A program made the position numbers and the translations under genes. A stretch of DNA of 50,204 nucleotides from NCBI GenBank assembly GCA_964450865.1, contig CAYVHB010000022.1, forward strand, positions 1 to 50,204, in the 5' to 3' direction. How positions within the stretch are numbered: position 1 is the first letter of the stretch; each line of letters begins with the position of its first letter. The notes beneath the pieces are model-generated. The model did no database searches and was not told the DNA's origin. It saw only the letters and a list, made by a program, of their open reading frames with translations. Shown here piece after piece: positions 7,891 to 15,451 of the stretch. The stretch is from CAYVHB01 sp964450865. GTDB taxonomy: Bacteria > Bacillota > Clostridia > Saccharofermentanales > UBA5734.

Positions 7891-9333
7891 ATGAAGATCG
7901 GTTTTCTCGGTGCTCTCAAGCTCGTCCGGGACGCACAGAAACTCTCCGCATCTGACATTCAAGCATTGCAGACAGAACGTTTCAATCGGCTGGTAGCCCA
8001 TGCCAGACAGCATAGCCCGCTATTCCAGGACTTGTACCAGAACCTGGGTGACAATCCGGCCATTACATCGCTGCCGGCAACTTCCAAAGCCCAGCTGATG
8101 GAACGCTTCAGCGACTGGCTGGCTGATCCGGCCCTGAACAAAGACATGATCGAGCGCTATCTGGCCAATGAGGACAATGTCGGCCGCTATCTGGCCGGGA
8201 AATGGTTTGTCTACTACACATCCGGCTCAACGGGTAATCGATGCAATATCGTTCATGACAAGACGACGAATAACGTGCTCGAAGCAGTCAGTTACTTCCG
8301 CTCTTTCCCCAATCACGGTTCCTTTATTAAATCCGTACTCAAAGGCGGCCGGATATCGGCTATCGCCGGGCCAGGTTTTTATCTGGAGTACTGCACCATC
8401 CGGCGTCAGCTGCTGGCGTCACCGCTGAACAAACTTCGGGCTCAGCTGATCAATGTCGTTACGCCGACCCCGGAGATTGTCCGCCAGCTTAATAAGTTCC
8501 AGCCGAGCATGCTTAATGCCTTTCCGACTGCCATCGAGCTGCTGTTACCGGAAGTAAAGGCCGGTCGCTTGAAGATCAAGCCGGACTTTGTCATTCTCGG
8601 CGGCGAGAATACGACCGAGTATTTGAAACAGCGCATTCAGCATGCCTTCAATTGCGAAGTTCTGGATATGTATGGCGCGACTGAGTGCGGCAATCTTGCT
8701 TCGCCCTGCAAAGCCGGCCACATGCATATCAATGCTGACTGGGCGATCATTGAACCGGTTGATGAGTACAATAATCCGGTGCCGCCCGGTGTTCTTTCCC
8801 ACAAGTTCCTGCTGACCAACCTGGCCAATTATACCCAGCCGATTATTCGCTATGAAGTGACAGACCGCGTAATGATCGATCCCCGGCCCTGTTCATGCGG
8901 CAGCCAGTTCCCCCGGATCAGGGTCGAAGGCCGCACCGATGATATTCTCGAATTCCCCGGTAAAAATGGCCCGGTCCGTGTTATTCCGGTCAATCTGACG
9001 CCGGAGACCAGTACCCCCGGCATTCTGCGCTATCAGCTGGTGCAAAAGGATCCCCGGACCTTGCACATGCGCCTGCTTTGCCAGGATGGATTTGCCAAGG
9101 AAGACGTCTATCGTGAAATCAAGATCCAGCTGGATAAGTATCTCCATGATAATGACATCGAGGACATCAGTATTGTCCTGGTTGATGAGCCGCCCATGCT
9201 GACGACCCGCAGCGGTAAATTCAAGGTCGTCTACAAGGAACGTCCCCACCACTTGCATATGTACCAGGGCCCGCTACATACGCCGGTTTACTCCCACGAG
9301 CAAGCCAAGAAGAAATGCCCGCCGGCCGGCTGA
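7891..9333 (+). CDS. PaaK/CapK-like adenylate-forming enzyme
   Basis: A 480-residue member of the adenylate-forming superfamily, closest in style to phenylacetate-CoA ligase and CapK/coenzyme F390 synthetase-like proteins. P-loop YTSGSTGNR (109-117), YGATEC (261-266), a CSCGSQFPRIRVEGRTDD segment typical of the PaaK group, and a C-terminal catalytic Lys in TRSGKFKVVYK. These proteins activate aromatic or other carboxylic acids as adenylates and pass them to CoA or another acceptor. Its start lies after AAGGGGG, with its own promoter at 7813. Following an acyl-CoA ligase, it gives this locus two acid-activating enzymes of different type. Substrate unknown; the superfamily call is firm. Confidence 0.82.
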   Translation: MKIGFLGALKLVRDAQKLSASDIQALQTERFNRLVAHARQHSPLFQDLYQNLGDNPAITSLPATSKAQLMERFSDWLADPALNKDMIERYLANEDNVGRYLAGKWFVYYTSGSTGNRCNIVHDKTTNNVLEAVSYFRSFPNHGSFIKSVLKGGRISAIAGPGFYLEYCTIRRQLLASPLNKLRAQLINVVTPTPEIVRQLNKFQPSMLNAFPTAIELLLPEVKAGRLKIKPDFVILGGENTTEYLKQRIQHAFNCEVLDMYGATECGNLASPCKAGHMHINADWAIIEPVDEYNNPVPPGVLSHKFLLTNLANYTQPIIRYEVTDRVMIDPRPCSCGSQFPRIRVEGRTDDILEFPGKNGPVRVIPVNLTPETSTPGILRYQLVQKDPRTLHMRLLCQDGFAKEDVYREIKIQLDKYLHDNDIEDISIVLVDEPPMLTTRSGKFKVVYKERPHHLHMYQGPLHTPVYSHEQAKKKCPPAG

Positions 9334-9481
9334 ACGGTTATCGGATCTTTGTATCGGCGGTCATGGCTCTTCCATGATCATGCTTGCCGGTATTGGTTCC
9401 TCCGCCCGGAGCCGGGCCTGCCAACGGCCGGCCCGGACCGGTAAAGACACTATAGAATGCCGTATCTGATATTTTACATTC

Positions 9482-9534
9482 ACCGGTTTCCGGGACCTGG
9501 CCGATCAGGCCGCCCGGGAACCGGTTGTTTTTTG
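9482..9534 (+). terminator. Long-stem rho-independent terminator
   Basis: ACCGGTTTCCGGG at 9482-9494 pairs with CCCGGGAACCGGT at 9513-9525 (one G-T wobble), followed by TGTTTTTTG. The loop can form a second small hairpin. It ends the PaaK-like transcript about 150 bases past the stop. Confidence 0.85.
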
Positions 9535-9702
9535 TCTGGCAGACAAGGATATAGCCCGCTTTTATTCTCTTGCGTTATTAGCGCATGGTATTTATCGGGT
9601 TGTGGGTCACTTATTTAGTGTCAGATGTCTTTTGGATGGCGTCCTTCAAGTAAACAACGGACGTTGTCACAGCTGAAGCCGGTAAACTGATGGCATATTA
9701 AA

Positions 9703-9719
9703 AGTATCAATACGATACT
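9703..9719. promoter_or_regulatory. Inverted repeat, possible operator
   Basis: AGTATC at 9703-9708 and GATACT at 9714-9719 around AATAC, about 40 bases before the candidate -35 box of the dehydrogenase gene. The size fits a dimeric repressor or activator site. No regulator gene is nearby. Confidence 0.4.
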
Positions 9720-9759
9720 GTCATGAATAAATTTAAATTGACGAACGGCTATTTTTGCT

Positions 9760-9787
9760 TTGACAGAAAAAGTGTCATTATGATAAC
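9760..9787 (+). promoter_or_regulatory. Candidate promoter of the dehydrogenase gene
   Basis: TTGACA at 9760-9765 and GATAAC at 9782-9787 with a 16-base spacer. The leader would be about 150 bases long. Confidence 0.45.
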
Positions 9788-9944
9788 ATAACGCAGTAGC
9801 ATGGTAGATGCTGTCAGCTGGTCCGGACAGGCCACTGTCAGGTGTATGGATGCCCCGGTTTCTGAGCCAGGAAGCCAGCCGGGCGGCCAGTCAGCCAGCA
9901 TTGCCAGGGTATGATCGAAGAGAAAAATGTAGAGGAGTATCAAA

Positions 9945-10724
9945 ATGGGTTTATATGCAGTAACCGGCGGCTCCAGCGGGATTGGGGCCAAAACAGTAGA
10001 ATTGCTGAGAAACCAGGGCCATGACGTTGTCAGTATTGATATCAATCACGGTGACATCACCGCCGACCTGTCAACCCGGGAAGGCCGGGCAGCTGCGCTT
10101 GAGCAACTGCATACCAGGTGTCCTGAGGGCCTGGACGGAATCGTCTGCAACGCTGGCGTATCAGGTATGGCAGGCAATCTCAAAACAATCCTGTCCGTCA
10201 ATTATTTTGGTTCATATGAAATGGCTAATGGAGCCTTCGGCCTCCTGAAGAAAAAAGGCGGCTCCTGCGTGGTGACCGCTTCGAATACCATCACCCAGGG
10301 GGCTGCCAAAGTAGACCTGGCAGACGTGCTGAACAATACAGCCGATGAGGCAGCAGCCTGGCAGGCGGTCGAAGGCCTCGATCCATACAAAGCCGGCAAT
10401 GCCATCTATGCCACAACCAAATACGCGCTGGCCCGCTGGGTCCGGCGCATCTCGCCGTCATGGGGCGCGGCCGGGGTCCGGATCAATGCCGTTGCACCCG
10501 GCAATACCCACACCCACATGACAGATTCCCTGCCTGATTATGTCAAGCCGTATATGATGGCCCTGCCGATCCCGGTTAATTATGGAACGACCGATCTGCT
10601 TGACCCGGCGGACGTCGCCCAGGCTATCGTCTTCCTGTCCTCGCCAGTTGCCAGAGCCGTAAACGGCGCCGTGCTCTTTGTCGACGGCGGAACGGATGCC
10701 CTGCTGAGCTCGGAGCGGATCTGA
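9945..10724 (+). CDS. Short-chain dehydrogenase, HsdA (3-alpha-hydroxysteroid dehydrogenase)-like
   Basis: A 259-residue NAD(P)-dependent oxidoreductase. TGGSSGIG (7-14) binds the cofactor, CNAG (68-71) is the structural motif, and Ser113, Tyr155 and Lys159 (YATTK) form the catalytic set. The layout SIDI...ADLST..GR, SVNYFG, and the C-terminal VDGGTDAL follows the compact 3-alpha-hydroxysteroid dehydrogenase/carbonyl reductase group better than FabG. That group acts on ketones and alcohols of steroids, xenobiotics or sugars; the name does not prove a steroid substrate. There is a ribosome site GAGGAG upstream. A SnoaL-like gene follows after 135 bases, probably on the same transcript. Confidence 0.82.
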   Translation: MGLYAVTGGSSGIGAKTVELLRNQGHDVVSIDINHGDITADLSTREGRAAALEQLHTRCPEGLDGIVCNAGVSGMAGNLKTILSVNYFGSYEMANGAFGLLKKKGGSCVVTASNTITQGAAKVDLADVLNNTADEAAAWQAVEGLDPYKAGNAIYATTKYALARWVRRISPSWGAAGVRINAVAPGNTHTHMTDSLPDYVKPYMMALPIPVNYGTTDLLDPADVAQAIVFLSSPVARAVNGAVLFVDGGTDALLSSERI

Positions 10725-10760
10725 TGCCAGTCATGACTGATTCAGCGCAGTATTCAGTAC

Positions 10761-10830
10761 AGATCTGATTATTCCGATCCAGGCAGATCCAGGCCGGGGC
10801 GGCCGGAATTTTCTGGTCCGGATCAGATCT
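10761..10830 (+). repeat. Inverted repeat in the leader of the SnoaL-like gene
   Basis: AGATCTGAT at 10761-10769 and ATCAGATCT at 10822-10830, with further imperfect pairing inside (TCCGATCCAG with CTGGTCCGG). It could fold into a large hairpin just before the ribosome site. It lacks a T-tract, so it is not a plain terminator. Confidence 0.4.
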
Positions 10831-10859
10831 GATGATATTTATATCAGGGAGGAAATGCC

Positions 10860-11198
10860 ATGAAACCAGTGATAGAAAGATTCATTCATGCCATGGAAAC
10901 ACGGGATTACAAAGCGTTAGCCGCGTGCTTCAGCGAAGACGGCCAGTACATCGACTATAGTCCGTCTGTGATCCGGATGCCCAATCATCACGTCTACGGC
11001 CGGGCGGCCGTGGAGATGTTTTTTACCAATCGCTTCACCTTTGGTCTGCAGGCCATCAGCACACCGGTGATTGCCGGTGATTATCAGGCTACCTTCAACA
11101 ATATACATTATGGTCAGGTTCTGCCGGTGCAGGCCCGGATCGGGCGCCTGGATGAGGCAGGCCTGATCAGCCAGCTGATCATTCAGCCAGCCACCTGA
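10860..11198 (+). CDS. SnoaL/NTF2-like small protein
   Basis: A 112-residue protein with the cone-shaped NTF2-like pattern: an N-terminal helix (VIERFIHAMETRDYKALAACFSED) followed by a beta-rich half with YGRAAVEMFF. Members are small enzymes (ketosteroid isomerase or polyketide cyclase like) or ligand-binding proteins. GGGAGG precedes the ATG. It probably shares a transcript with the HsdA-like dehydrogenase; an isomerase or cyclase next to a 3-alpha-HSD-type reductase is a suggestive pair, but catalytic residues cannot be assigned by eye. It ends 18 bases from the convergent mtnA stop. Confidence 0.65.
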   Translation: MKPVIERFIHAMETRDYKALAACFSEDGQYIDYSPSVIRMPNHHVYGRAAVEMFFTNRFTFGLQAISTPVIAGDYQATFNNIHYGQVLPVQARIGRLDEAGLISQLIIQPAT

Positions 11199-11216
11199 TA
11201 CGCGGCAGCGGCCGTC

Positions 11217-12377
11217 TTAACGGGCCAGCAATAGGGCCAGGTTTTCCGCCAGCGGCGGACGGACAATGCCCCGTTCGGTTACGATGGCCGTAATATGATC
11301 GGCCGGCGTGACATCAAAGGACGGATTATAGATTCTAACCCCTGAGGGGGCGATCGCGTGCCCTTCAATCACCCTGATCTCATCACCACTACGCACCTCG
11401 ATAGGAATGGATTGTCCATCCGGACAGTCCAGATCGATGGTCGGTGTAGGCGCTGCAACATAGAACGGGACCTTGTAATGTCTGGCCAGGATGCTGACAT
11501 TCAAGGTCCCGATTTTATTAGCGATATCACCATTGGCGGCAACCCGGTCACAACCGACGATAACGGCTTGAATCAAGCCCTGGGCCATGACGACAGCCGC
11601 CATGTTATCGCAGATCAGCGTTGTGTCAATGCCGGCTTCAACCAGTTCAAAGGCTGTCAGACGGGCCCCCTGCAGGCGCGGCCTGGTTTCATCGGCAAAT
11701 GCTTTCAATACAAGGCCGCGTTCCCGGGCCAGGTAGAAAACTGACAGGGCGGTACCATATGCCGTTGTTGCCAGGGCGCCCGCATTACAATGGGTCAGGA
11801 TGGTGTCGCCATCCTGGAGCAGGCTCAGCAGATTCTGGCCTATGGCTCGATTGATCCGGATATCTTCCTCGTGAATGGCCCTGGCTTCCTGTTCCAGCCT
11901 CAAGCGCAGCTGTTCAATGTATGCCGCGTCGCGATTATCGCGCTGGAGGCCTGAATCGGGAGCAGACACCGGAAGATCTGCCGCAGGTGCCCGGGGAGCG
12001 GCCAGTGGTGCGGGCTGGATTGCCGCAGGTGCCTGCTGGCTGGGCATCGGTTCATGGACCAGACGCATCATGCGGTCAATGGCCCACTGCAAATTGACCG
12101 CGGTTGGCCGGGCTTTGGCCAGATAGGCTGCCTGGTTTGCCATGGCTGATTGAAAGGCAGCCAGATCAGCAGCTGAAACCTGCCAGGCGGCCAGCACCAT
12201 GCCATAGGCAGCGGTAACACCAATCGCCGGAGCTCCCCGCACGACCATGGTTGCGATAGCCGAATAAACATCCTCAATAGTCTGCAAAGTCCGATAGCAG
12301 ACGGTAGTGGGCAGCTGGGTCTGGTCGATGACCTGCAATTGCCGGCCTTGCCAGCGCAAGGTATAAAAATCGTGCAT
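11217..12377 (-). CDS. mtnA: S-methyl-5-thioribose-1-phosphate isomerase
   Basis: A 386-residue enzyme of the eIF-2B-alpha/MtnA family that converts methylthioribose-1-phosphate (and in some bacteria related pentose phosphates) to the ribulose form in methionine salvage. Motifs: RGAPAIGV (47-54), the catalytic Cys197 in THCNAG, DETRPRLQGARLTAFEL (229-245) and Asp277 in GCDRVAANGD. Compared with the usual length of about 350, it has roughly 37 extra residues at about 111-147, rich in Ala and Pro, before the catalytic Cys. GGAGG precedes the ATG. It lies 100 bases after the cardiolipin synthase gene on the same strand. No other methionine-salvage gene is in the window. Confidence 0.92.
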   Translation of the reverse strand: MHDFYTLRWQGRQLQVIDQTQLPTTVCYRTLQTIEDVYSAIATMVVRGAPAIGVTAAYGMVLAAWQVSAADLAAFQSAMANQAAYLAKARPTAVNLQWAIDRMMRLVHEPMPSQQAPAAIQPAPLAAPRAPAADLPVSAPDSGLQRDNRDAAYIEQLRLRLEQEARAIHEEDIRINRAIGQNLLSLLQDGDTILTHCNAGALATTAYGTALSVFYLARERGLVLKAFADETRPRLQGARLTAFELVEAGIDTTLICDNMAAVVMAQGLIQAVIVGCDRVAANGDIANKIGTLNVSILARHYKVPFYVAAPTPTIDLDCPDGQSIPIEVRSGDEIRVIEGHAIAPSGVRIYNPSFDVTPADHITAIVTERGIVRPPLAENLALLLAR

Positions 12378-12477
12378 CCTGAACCTCCATCAGTATTCTG
12401 TTTTATTGATGACATTCAACCGTGACAGGCAGCAAAGGCATTGACAGGCAACTTCATTCCGTCAAGGGTCGCGTGGC

Positions 12478-14151
12478 TTACATCAGGGGGGCAAACAGGC
12501 GCAGAAAGCGGCCGGCAGCCCTTTGCCAGATCGGCAGCGACTGGTAGTCTGACAAGCTGATCTCCTGCGACCGGACCAGCGTCTGCTGGAAGTCTTCTTC
12601 AATCTGACTGATAGCTGGAACCGCATAAAAATATACCGCACATTCAAAATGCAGATACAGGCTGCGAAAATCGAGATTGATCGTTCCTACTACCGCCCGG
12701 TCCCCATCGGCTACGAAGCTTTTGGCATGCAGGAAGCCGGGCGTGTACTCAAAGATCCGCACGCCAGCCTCAATCAGCTCGGGGTAAAATGTCCTGGCGA
12801 CCCAGAAAGCAATCAGCTTGTCCGGAATATGCGGCAAGATGATGACGACTTCCACCCCCCGCCTGGCGGTATGGGTCAGCGCTGTCAGCATTTCACTATC
12901 CAGCACCAGGTAAGGCGTCATAATATGAACATAGTGCGTTGACTGGTGCAGAATATCAAAATAAACCTGCTCGCCGATATTTTCATAGTCCAGCGGGCTG
13001 TCACCATAGGGCAGGACAAAGCCTGGCGTGGCCGGCAGCATGCCTGGGGCAGGCCCGGCCGATGTCCCGGCCTGTTCAACCTTGGCTGCCGGTAACCGGA
13101 CCTTGCCAGCCAGTTCCTCAGCCAACTGCTGTTGTGGCTTCTGCGCGCCCGAACCTGGCCCCGGCCAGGGCAGATAGCGGGCATAGGGGCTGTAGTCGAG
13201 GCCGGCGGTGTCCCACATTTGCAGAAACAACATCGTCAGACTCTGGACGGCCGGTCCTTCCAGCCGGACTGCTGTATCCTTCCAGTGCCCGAAGCGCACG
13301 CGGCGGTTGATGTATTCATCAGCCAGATTAACGCCGCCGGTGAAGCCGACCCGCCCGTCAACGACGAGGATCTTGCGGTGGTCACGGTTGTTCTGCACCG
13401 TCGACAGGGCCGGCCGGATCGGGGAGAAGATGCGGCAATGGATACCCAGGGCCTGCAAGACGCGCGGATAATCATACGGCAAGGTATACATGGCAATCAT
13501 GCCGTCATACATCACGCGCACCTCAACACCATCCAAAACCTTGCGGGCCAGGATATCCAGAATCGTATCCCACATCAGGCCTGGTTCAATAATGAAAAAT
13601 TCCAGGAAAATAAAGTCGCGGGCTGTGGCCAGGTCGGCAACCAGGGCGGCAAAAACAGCTTCGCCAAGTGGATAATAATCAACCGCGGTGGCGGTATAGA
13701 CAGGAAAACCGGCATGGTGACTCATGAAAAAGGCCGTCGACGCCACTTGCGGATCAGTTTGCCGCAAGGCTGCCAGTACCGGACTGGCCTGAACCAGACT
13801 ATCCTGAACCAGATATGGCCGGGTTACGGCAATGATCTGGGCGTACCGCCGGCCCAGGCGACTGGTTGCCGTCTGCAGGCGGGTGAATAAATAGAGAAAT
13901 GTGCCAAAAACCGGCAAAAGCAGGATCGGCAGGATCCAGGCCAGCTTGAATTGCGGATTGCTGCGATTGTTGACCAGGTAAACGAGCACGATGACATTGA
14001 GCAGAATCGCACCTTCCCAGAAAAACAGAATCAGATCACTGAAAAATTGGTAGAAAACGCCCGCCAGGGCTACTTGAATCACGAGCAGCAAAAAGGCAAC
14101 CAGTCCACGGCCGAACACAAAACGATGCAGTTTTTTCTTGCCACTTGTCAC
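12478..14151 (-). CDS. cls: Cardiolipin synthase (phospholipase D family)
   Basis: A 557-residue membrane enzyme that joins two phosphatidylglycerol molecules into cardiolipin. Two or three N-terminal membrane segments lie at about 15-90 (PLDc_N region). Two HKD motifs follow: His258, Lys260, Asp265 in HRKILVVD, and His475, Lys477, Asp482 in HAKSFVAD. The start is a GTG with GGAGGGG upstream. Residues about 328-378 between the two catalytic halves form a Gln/Ala/Pro/Gly-rich stretch longer than in typical Cls. It may be co-transcribed with mtnA downstream, though the functions are not obviously linked. Family call is firm. Confidence 0.92.
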   Translation of the reverse strand: MTSGKKKLHRFVFGRGLVAFLLLVIQVALAGVFYQFFSDLILFFWEGAILLNVIVLVYLVNNRSNPQFKLAWILPILLLPVFGTFLYLFTRLQTATSRLGRRYAQIIAVTRPYLVQDSLVQASPVLAALRQTDPQVASTAFFMSHHAGFPVYTATAVDYYPLGEAVFAALVADLATARDFIFLEFFIIEPGLMWDTILDILARKVLDGVEVRVMYDGMIAMYTLPYDYPRVLQALGIHCRIFSPIRPALSTVQNNRDHRKILVVDGRVGFTGGVNLADEYINRRVRFGHWKDTAVRLEGPAVQSLTMLFLQMWDTAGLDYSPYARYLPWPGPGSGAQKPQQQLAEELAGKVRLPAAKVEQAGTSAGPAPGMLPATPGFVLPYGDSPLDYENIGEQVYFDILHQSTHYVHIMTPYLVLDSEMLTALTHTARRGVEVVIILPHIPDKLIAFWVARTFYPELIEAGVRIFEYTPGFLHAKSFVADGDRAVVGTINLDFRSLYLHFECAVYFYAVPAISQIEEDFQQTLVRSQEISLSDYQSLPIWQRAAGRFLRLFAPLM

Positions 14152-14527
14152 GCCAACCCCTCCGCCGGCTGTCCGGCTTCAAAGGCATCTCCTGTCCGGC
14201 AACCCGTCTCTATTTTAGGAAATTTCTTCCCTCTGCACAAGCGTGACCTGCCGCGGGGGCCTGGCCTGACACCGGCAGGACAATGGAGTTGAAGATCGTC
14301 ATATATTGTGATAGATTTACATCAAAGCCCTTCTACTTGACCAGCCTCATTTTCTTGACAGACAGGACTGTCAGGTTTTATGTTGGACCCCAGACAGCCG
14401 GCCGGGTGCACAGAACCTGGATCTACCAGGCCAGGTGGACCGGGAGCGATCGTATTGGCAATCATCAACATGGTTAATATCCGCAAAGACAGCCACATCT
14501 GAAAAAACGAACCAAGGAGCTATAACG
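14152..14527 (+). other. 376-base divergent intergenic region
   Basis: Separates cardiolipin synthase (-) from the TerC-like gene (+). It holds TTGACA at 14355-14360 with TATGTT at 14379-14384 (18-base spacer) as a candidate promoter for the TerC-like gene. It also has a GACAG/CTGTC hairpin at the -35 region and a mini reading frame at 14455-14502 that copies the start of the next gene. I looked for a yybP-ykoY manganese riboswitch and did not recognise one. Confidence 0.45.
14455..14502 (+). other. 15-codon mini-ORF copying the start of the TerC-like gene
   Basis: TTG at 14455 begins a frame reading (M)AIINMVNIRKDSHI then TGA at 14500. GGGAG at 14442-14446 is a weak ribosome site. The first seven codons repeat the N-terminus of the TerC-like protein (MAIINMV) 73 bases downstream. 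It could be a partial duplication scar or a leader peptide; its translation is unproven. Confidence 0.35.
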
Positions 14528-15451
14528 ATGGCAATTATCAACATGGTTCTTATCCTGGTCGGCCTTTCAGTATTTGAAATAGTATCCAGCATTGACAACG
14601 CCGTGATCAATGCCGAAGTACTCAGCACCATGTCAGCCAAGGCCCGCAAGTGGTTTCTGTTTTATGGCATCCTGTTTGCGGTTTTTATTGTGCGCGGCAT
14701 GCTGCCCTGGCTCATCGTCTTCATCGCCAACCCGGCCCTCGGTCCGCTTGGCTCCCTGACCGCTACATTCTCCAATGATGCCCATGTAATCGAGGCCATC
14801 GAGGCGTCGACGCCGATCCTGATGCTGGGTGGCGGCGTGTTCCTGGTCTTTCTGTTTCTCCATTGGCTGCTGCTGGAAGACAAGGCTTACGGTCTGCCGA
14901 CCGAAGCATTTTTTGCCCGGCATGGCTTCTGGTTCTATGCCCTGGCGTCGCTCCTGCTGGTTCTGATCGTCTCCCTGGCGATCCGGATCAACCCGATTCT
15001 GGCCCTGTCCGCCGTGATAGGCTCTTCAGCCTTTTTCATCACCGATGGTTTCAAGAAAAATGCCGAGGCCAACGAGCATAAGCTGATTGAAAATGCCAGC
15101 GCGATGTCAGATCTGAGCAAGATCCTCTACCTTGAGGTCATCGACACAACTTTCTCGATCGATGGCGTGCTGGGAGCCTTCGCCTTTACCATGGCCGTAC
15201 CCCTGATCATTGCCGGCAATGGCCTCGGGGCCCTGGTTGTCCGTCAATTGACACTCGGCAATATTGACCGGATCAAGCGTTATATCTACCTGAAAAACGG
15301 TGCGATGTACTCGATCATGGTCCTGGGAACTGTCATGGTGCTGGAAGGTTTTTCCATTGAAGTGCCCGAATTCGTTTCGCCAGTCACCACTTTGCTGATC
15401 ATCGTCTTTTTCTTCTTCAAGTCATTGCGCCATGCCAGGCAGCAGACCTGA
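14528..15451 (+). CDS. TerC-superfamily integral membrane protein (DUF475-type)
   Basis: A 307-residue protein with about eight membrane segments. The N-terminal segment has the SSIDNAV motif and the second half has DTTFSIDGVLGAFA, the paired acidic motifs of the TerC superfamily. TerC-type proteins are linked to manganese export, metal loading of secreted proteins and tellurite resistance; the DUF475 branch is poorly studied. Start: AAGGAG at 14514-14519 is eight bases before ATG 14528; a longer in-frame start at 14435 has no support. Its 3' end overlaps the possible start of the next gene by 20 bases. A nearly identical copy of its first 28 bases lies 73 bases upstream. Confidence 0.82.
   Translation: MAIINMVLILVGLSVFEIVSSIDNAVINAEVLSTMSAKARKWFLFYGILFAVFIVRGMLPWLIVFIANPALGPLGSLTATFSNDAHVIEAIEASTPILMLGGGVFLVFLFLHWLLLEDKAYGLPTEAFFARHGFWFYALASLLLVLIVSLAIRINPILALSAVIGSSAFFITDGFKKNAEANEHKLIENASAMSDLSKILYLEVIDTTFSIDGVLGAFAFTMAVPLIIAGNGLGALVVRQLTLGNIDRIKRYIYLKNGAMYSIMVLGTVMVLEGFSIEVPEFVSPVTTLLIIVFFFFKSLRHARQQT

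Larger units (their letters stand above)
9334..9944 (+). other. 611-base intergenic region
   Basis: No convincing gene. It holds a GC-rich inverted repeat around 9417-9441, a strong terminator at 9482-9534, an inverted repeat at 9703-9719 that could be an operator, and a promoter at 9760-9787. A 98-codon minus-strand frame at 9749-10045 overlaps the dehydrogenase start and is not believed. Confidence 0.5.

Noticed and set aside
9749..10045. 98-codon minus-strand frame before the dehydrogenase
   Set aside because: It overlaps the promoter and the N-terminal cofactor motif of the dehydrogenase gene; no homology seen.
14152..14527. yybP-ykoY manganese riboswitch before the TerC-like gene
   Set aside because: The conserved stem-loop sequences were not found by eye. 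A covariance-model search would settle it.
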